A DNA stretch of 64,000 bases from Otatea glauca (taxonomy: Eukaryota > Streptophyta > Magnoliopsida > Poales > Poaceae), in contig CM070711.1 in assembly GCA_036346275.1 (NCBI GenBank), forward strand, positions 51,647,435-51,711,434. The letters are read 5' to 3'. The notes beneath the pieces are model-generated. The model saw only the letters and a list, made by a program, of their open reading frames with translations, ran no database searches and was not told where the DNA came from. Positions 59,962 through 64,000 of this stretch are shown here, one piece after another. The position numbers were made by a program, and so were the translations under genes. The stretch's first letter is position 1. The number at the start of each line of letters is the position of its first letter.

Positions 59962-61920
59962 CTAACTTATACAAATACACTTAATTAGCTGGCCCTTTCC
60001 AAATACTGGAGTTGCGCCAAATGTGATCACCAAGCTTAAGGGTACCCTTGAGTTTGCATGGTCTTGGTGAGGGTACATGGTATTGATTAATTTACTGGAA
60101 ACTTTCATCTCGATCAACTTGTGCTTGCATTGCTTCAATTCTCTTCCATTTGTCAACTTCCCCAGACAAATTAAATGGAGTAGATGGAAGCTGGTATTAT
60201 AACTAGAACGGCTGCAACTTAATTTAGCTCTTATTGTTCTATACCTCTAGACTTCTTGTACATGTACTAGTGTATATCATGTGTACCTCATTGACTCTAT
60301 TTCATCCCCATTCTCGTAGCTGTGGGGAATTAAAGAAGATGCCATCTCGACTTCTGCTTGTTCCTGGAATGCTTATATATAAGCCAGGGTGCTTCCACAT
60401 GGATGATGGGTGCAGTTTCTAATGTGCATGTGTAAAACTGGAATCGACAATAATGATGGTGGTGGAAAAGAGAGTTTTGATTTCTTTGGACGTGATGCAA
60501 TGAAATGGTTTCTTGTGGGAGTGGGCATAAGATGTGTACCCTTATCATGATTTGCTTGTTTGGTAGCAGAAGTTATAATCGAGACGAGAATATAAGTAAT
60601 TGACGCGTGTGTCCGAGCTTAGCTCTACCCGCTGTGTGGTTTATATACTGTAGCTGTGAATTTGCTTACATGAGGCTGTGATTTGTATTCATGAAATATA
60701 TCTGTGTTTGTTTTCACATTCTTATATATATATTTTTTGAACGAGATAGCAGGAGCACTGCTATTTTCTTTTAAGAAGAATAATGGAGATGTTTGTACAG
60801 AAGACTCCCATGGACAGGATCGAGTAGGCTGGAGCATTTGCTGGAACAAGGACGCAAAGTAAAGTAAGAACAGAGGAGCAGGCAAGCTCAAGAAGCAACA
60901 ACAACGCTTTCTGGCACAAGCCCTCAGCTTCCTAAGTTGTCCCGTCGGTTTTCCTGTCGCATGACCTTTTCCATGCCGTTGTGGTGATATCTGGAAGATT
61001 AGGCTGCAGTCTGGGAATCACGGTCGGTTGCCCATGCCATTTGTCGGTTGCCCGGCCGCGTCCTGTGAAATGAGGTTGAAGACCGTTTGCACGGTTTGAT
61101 ATCGGTTGTTGAAGATTGGGCCATTTCTCTCTTTTCATAGATTCCAAAATCTGTAGATTAAAACTCCGTCCACCTCCTTACGATGCTTCAGGGTGTTATT
61201 GCGAATGTCCTGCCACATTCTTATATGTATTTAATTAATTTAACCATATTATTGATCTCATGATTTATCCTCTATATTTAAGAAATTATATGATATATAC
61301 CAAAACTGAGATGTATAATGGGTATATGGTGAATTATAATTTTTGCTTAGTTTTGCGTTCAAAAAAATTCATGCGTACTTTCAAAAACGCATGGATAAAT
61401 TTGTAAAATTTCAAAGATACTGGTCAATAATTTTAGTTTGTTGCAATTTCCTGTATTAATTATGTTTATAAGCATGGTTCTTTTTCCAGTTATAAATTCT
61501 TACAGTTAAAACCTAAAGTTATAGGAGTAGTATCGCGGCACTATATATATACATCCTTTTCTTTTGAGTTGTTTTCTTCGTACATGTGTTCTGGTGTACA
61601 CATGCTAACACTTTGGCTCCGCGACATATATGTGGGTGCCGATTCCGTGTACGCATGCATGCATGGAATATGATAGAAGGCCATGCGCGCGCAGTTTTTC
61701 TTCAGCACTTCCATTTTATATCTTTGCCACGGTAAAGTTGCATCTTTTATACAGATTGCAGATATGATAGTGTTTCGGTTGCCTCCTGGTCTAGATAGCT
61801 GAATTTCCTAGTTTTGGCAGTCACGTACGAGTGCCATTTCCATGATTCCCTCTGCCGTCATTTTTGACCAAACTCCTTTATACACAATACATATACTTTA
61901 AGGTTCATCATGTAAGCTAA
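59962..61920. other. WRKY 3' region and intergenic DNA
   Basis: The first few hundred bases are the likely 3' untranslated region; several AATAAA-like words occur but none stands out. Beyond that the DNA is AT-rich, with no gene recognised. Confidence 0.4.
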
Positions 61921-61927
61921 GGCAGCG

Positions 61928-62183
61928 CCGTCCGGTAACAAATAGTTATCACTTTAGACACAGATATAGTTAAGTTTTTGAAATTTTGATTGTCAATACC
62001 TTCTTATATTTAAATTAGATATATAAAAATCATATGTGTAGATTTGTCTCGAAAAATACTTTATAATATTATAATTTTATTGGGTTTATAAATATATTAT
62101 AACAGAAATTAGTGGTCAAAGCTATATTTTGTAGAACGCATGTCAATACGTAAAACGGCAACTATTTGTGACTGGAGGGAGTA
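61928..62183. mobile_element. Stowaway-like MITE, degraded left end
   Basis: The right end reads AACTATTTGTGACTGGAGGGAG followed by TA, the classic Stowaway terminus (CTCCCTCCAGT inverted). The left side has the partner sequence GTAACAAATAGTTATCAC after a damaged CGTCCG terminus. About 256 bp, non-coding. Confidence 0.65.
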
Positions 62184-62764
62184 ATATAAATTAGTTAGTT
62201 CCCTTACCTATATACTATATTGACCAGGTGCAGAATTTGATATATTCGGTAGGTCGCCTTAGGAAACAAAAAAGAAGTCAATTCATACTCAATTGCTTGT
62301 TTTTAAAGTACAATTAACATTGCAAGCGGGTAGGAGCTAGGAGTATTTGAAAACAAAAGAAATAAAAGCACTAACCACCGTTCTTGAAATAAAAAAATGT
62401 AGGTTTCCAAAAGAAGAAATAAAAAGAGGGCTAATATATTATCAATGACAACCACACAATTATTTGAGTAGCTGTTTACGCATGTGTGTACTAACTTAAT
62501 CCTAGGTTTGGGATTAGACACGCACACATACACGTGACAATTGTTCACACAGGGGCTAGCTTAGCTATCGCGAACTAGCAGGGGCCCAGGGTATTTACGT
62601 ACTGTACCTAATCTTTGAGCCTGTTGAGACATGATCACTTAGTCGTCCTTCACGCATGCGTGATATGTATGACCTTCTTATGTTGTAACTATCTCAAATA
62701 CTAGATGCATACACGCGACGCCACGCCGCACATTTGCACCACCACGCTGTGAAAGGATAAGTTT
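62184..62764. other. Intergenic, unassigned
   Basis: An AT-rich stretch without genes. Near 62709-62732 it carries ACACGCGACGCCACGCCGC, similar to the GC-rich tags at 16835 and 17653, just before the tandem array. Confidence 0.4.
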
Positions 62765-63425
62765 ACGGGTAATCAGTGAAATTTAAATGCATCAGTAGTA
62801 TTATCAAAATTATTAAAAATCACATAAATTTTATCATGATTTGAAAATTTTATGGTATCTTAGACATGCTCTCAGGGCCCTCCTAAAAAAGTTTCAAAAA
62901 TTTTCAACATGCTTTAACAGCTCAATTAAATCAGTGAAATTGCTTTAAATGCATTAGCACCATTGCCAGATTTTTTAAAAATTTCAAAAGTTTGATAATA
63001 ATCTGAAATTTTTATGGTAGCTTAGTCATGCTCTCAAAACCCTTCTCAAAAAGGTTGAAAAATAAAATTCATTTGATGGCTCTGGAAAATAAAAAACAAC
63101 AAAATTTAAACGCATTCAGAATTTATAAAAATCTCACAAGCTTAATCATGGTCTAATTTTTTTATGGTAGCTTACGCATGCTCTCAGGACCCTTATAAAA
63201 AATGTTCAAAAATTTTGAACATGATTTATTATCTCAATTAAATCAGTGGAGTTGCTTTGAATGCATCAGTAGCATTGTCGGATTTTTTTAACAACTGTAC
63301 AAGTTTGATCATGATCCAAATTCTTTGTGGTAGCTTAGGTATGCTCTGAGGACCCTTATCAAAAAGTCTAAAAAAATTCTAACATTATTTTATAGCTCAA
63401 TTAAATTAAAAAAATTACCTAAACC
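62765..63425. repeat. About 160-bp tandem repeat, four copies
   Basis: The word TATGGTAKCTTA followed by CATGCTCT occurs at 62851, 63013 and 63163, and a variant (TGTGGTAGCTTAGGTATGCT) at 63326. Spacings are 162, 150 and 163 bp. Between them AGCTCAATTAAATCAGTG and TTTAAATGCATYAGTA recur in the same order. Units are diverged by point changes and small indels. The end (63421-63460) has AAGACCTAAACGTAATTACTC, like the repeat phrase at 17757-18060. Confidence 0.85.
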
Positions 63426-63631
63426 GGTGAAAAGACCTAAACGTAATTACTCATTTTTTGAGGAGCTTTTATGGAGGGAGGACACGTAGTGGGCTCCCTG
63501 GCCGGTAACTCTATGGAATACAATAAAGATAATTGTCGATTTTGGCTTCACATACGGCCCTGGGGTAGGCAGCAGTGCTACAATTTACTTATAAAAAGTG
63601 AAGTAAACTCGTCCTCTTAATTACTAGTGCA

Positions 63632-63866
63632 TAGGGGTGAAAACGGGTAGGATACGAATGAATATTGCTCTTCTCGTATTCTAACCTATAGTTTTTTCTT
63701 AGATTTGGAACTGGATATGGGCTAGCCGGATACGGATACGAATCTGGATTATTCGGGATACAGATATGTGACGGATTCGAGTCGAAAACGGATAAAGATA
63801 TACGGATAATGCACACATATATAGAGTAATATATATTGAATTAAACCATATGAGTACATGACCATA
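63632..63866. mobile_element. Relative of the 22979 TIR element, truncated
   Basis: It starts TAGGGGTGAAAACGGG and runs parallel to the reverse complement of 23529-22979 (shared GGATTATTCGGGATAC and GATAATGCAC blocks). It breaks off at 63866, where another element begins. Confidence 0.8.
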
Positions 63867-64000
63867 TGTTGGCGCCAAAAACGTGAAGAGGGTTAATCAG
63901 CCGTAACACACCTGACGAACACCGGGTTCACTTGATCAAGACGTGCCAACCGATTTGATCCTGCAATCGGTAAGATAAATATATTATACGCTCAAAGTCG
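63867..64000 (+). mobile_element. Possible start of an LTR element, cut by window end
   Basis: TGTTGGCGCCAAAAACGTG begins exactly where the homology of the preceding TIR element stops. That fits insertion of a TG-starting LTR. No other end is visible in the window. Confidence 0.4.

Overview
This is nuclear DNA from a plant, almost certainly a grass. The genes have spliced exons with GT..AG introns. There are no bacterial operons, and the space between genes is packed with plant LTR retrotransposons, a LINE, hAT elements and MITEs. The nesting style, the Tourist and Stowaway MITEs and the microsatellite-seated MITEs fit Oryza or a close relative, but I cannot fix the species from sequence alone. 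One 100-base run of N (10697-10796) is an assembly gap.

Layout. 1-24123 is a retrotransposon-rich block. It holds a decayed Ty3/gypsy integrase on the minus strand, a minus-strand Copia element with its 3' LTR and polypurine tract, the gap, a second long LTR of a different sequence, further LTR debris, a cryptic membrane-protein-like fragment, and a clean solo LTR (18781-20935, target duplication CATGT) carrying a 33-bp minisatellite. 24669-39889 is the first intact gene: an 11-exon AP-4 complex beta subunit (845 codons) whose introns 2 and 7 are swollen by transposons, including a complete 5.3-kb Copia element with target duplication AAAAG. 41264-41509 (minus) is an intact single-exon TOM7, convergent with AP4B. 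42255-50177 is an unusual head-to-head pair of Copia fragments with inward-facing LTRs; one of them is split by a 5.37-kb LTR-like insertion (target duplication CACGT). 50281-54462 is a hAT transposon with an 8-bp target duplication and a broken transposase. 58032-59961 is the third intact gene, a three-exon WRKY group IIc transcription factor of 342 residues. After it come a Stowaway-like MITE, a tandem array with a period near 160 bp, and a TIR repeat cut by another element at the window edge.

The three host genes do unrelated jobs: vesicle cargo sorting at the trans-Golgi (AP-4 beta), mitochondrial protein import (TOM7) and transcriptional control (WRKY). I found no sign that they form a cluster. 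The most unusual material is in the mobile DNA: the inverted Copia pair, the two microsatellite-embedded MITEs flanking a Stowaway element, the LTR minisatellite, and the transposons clustered in and just before AP4B. I did not find a convincing new biochemical system.
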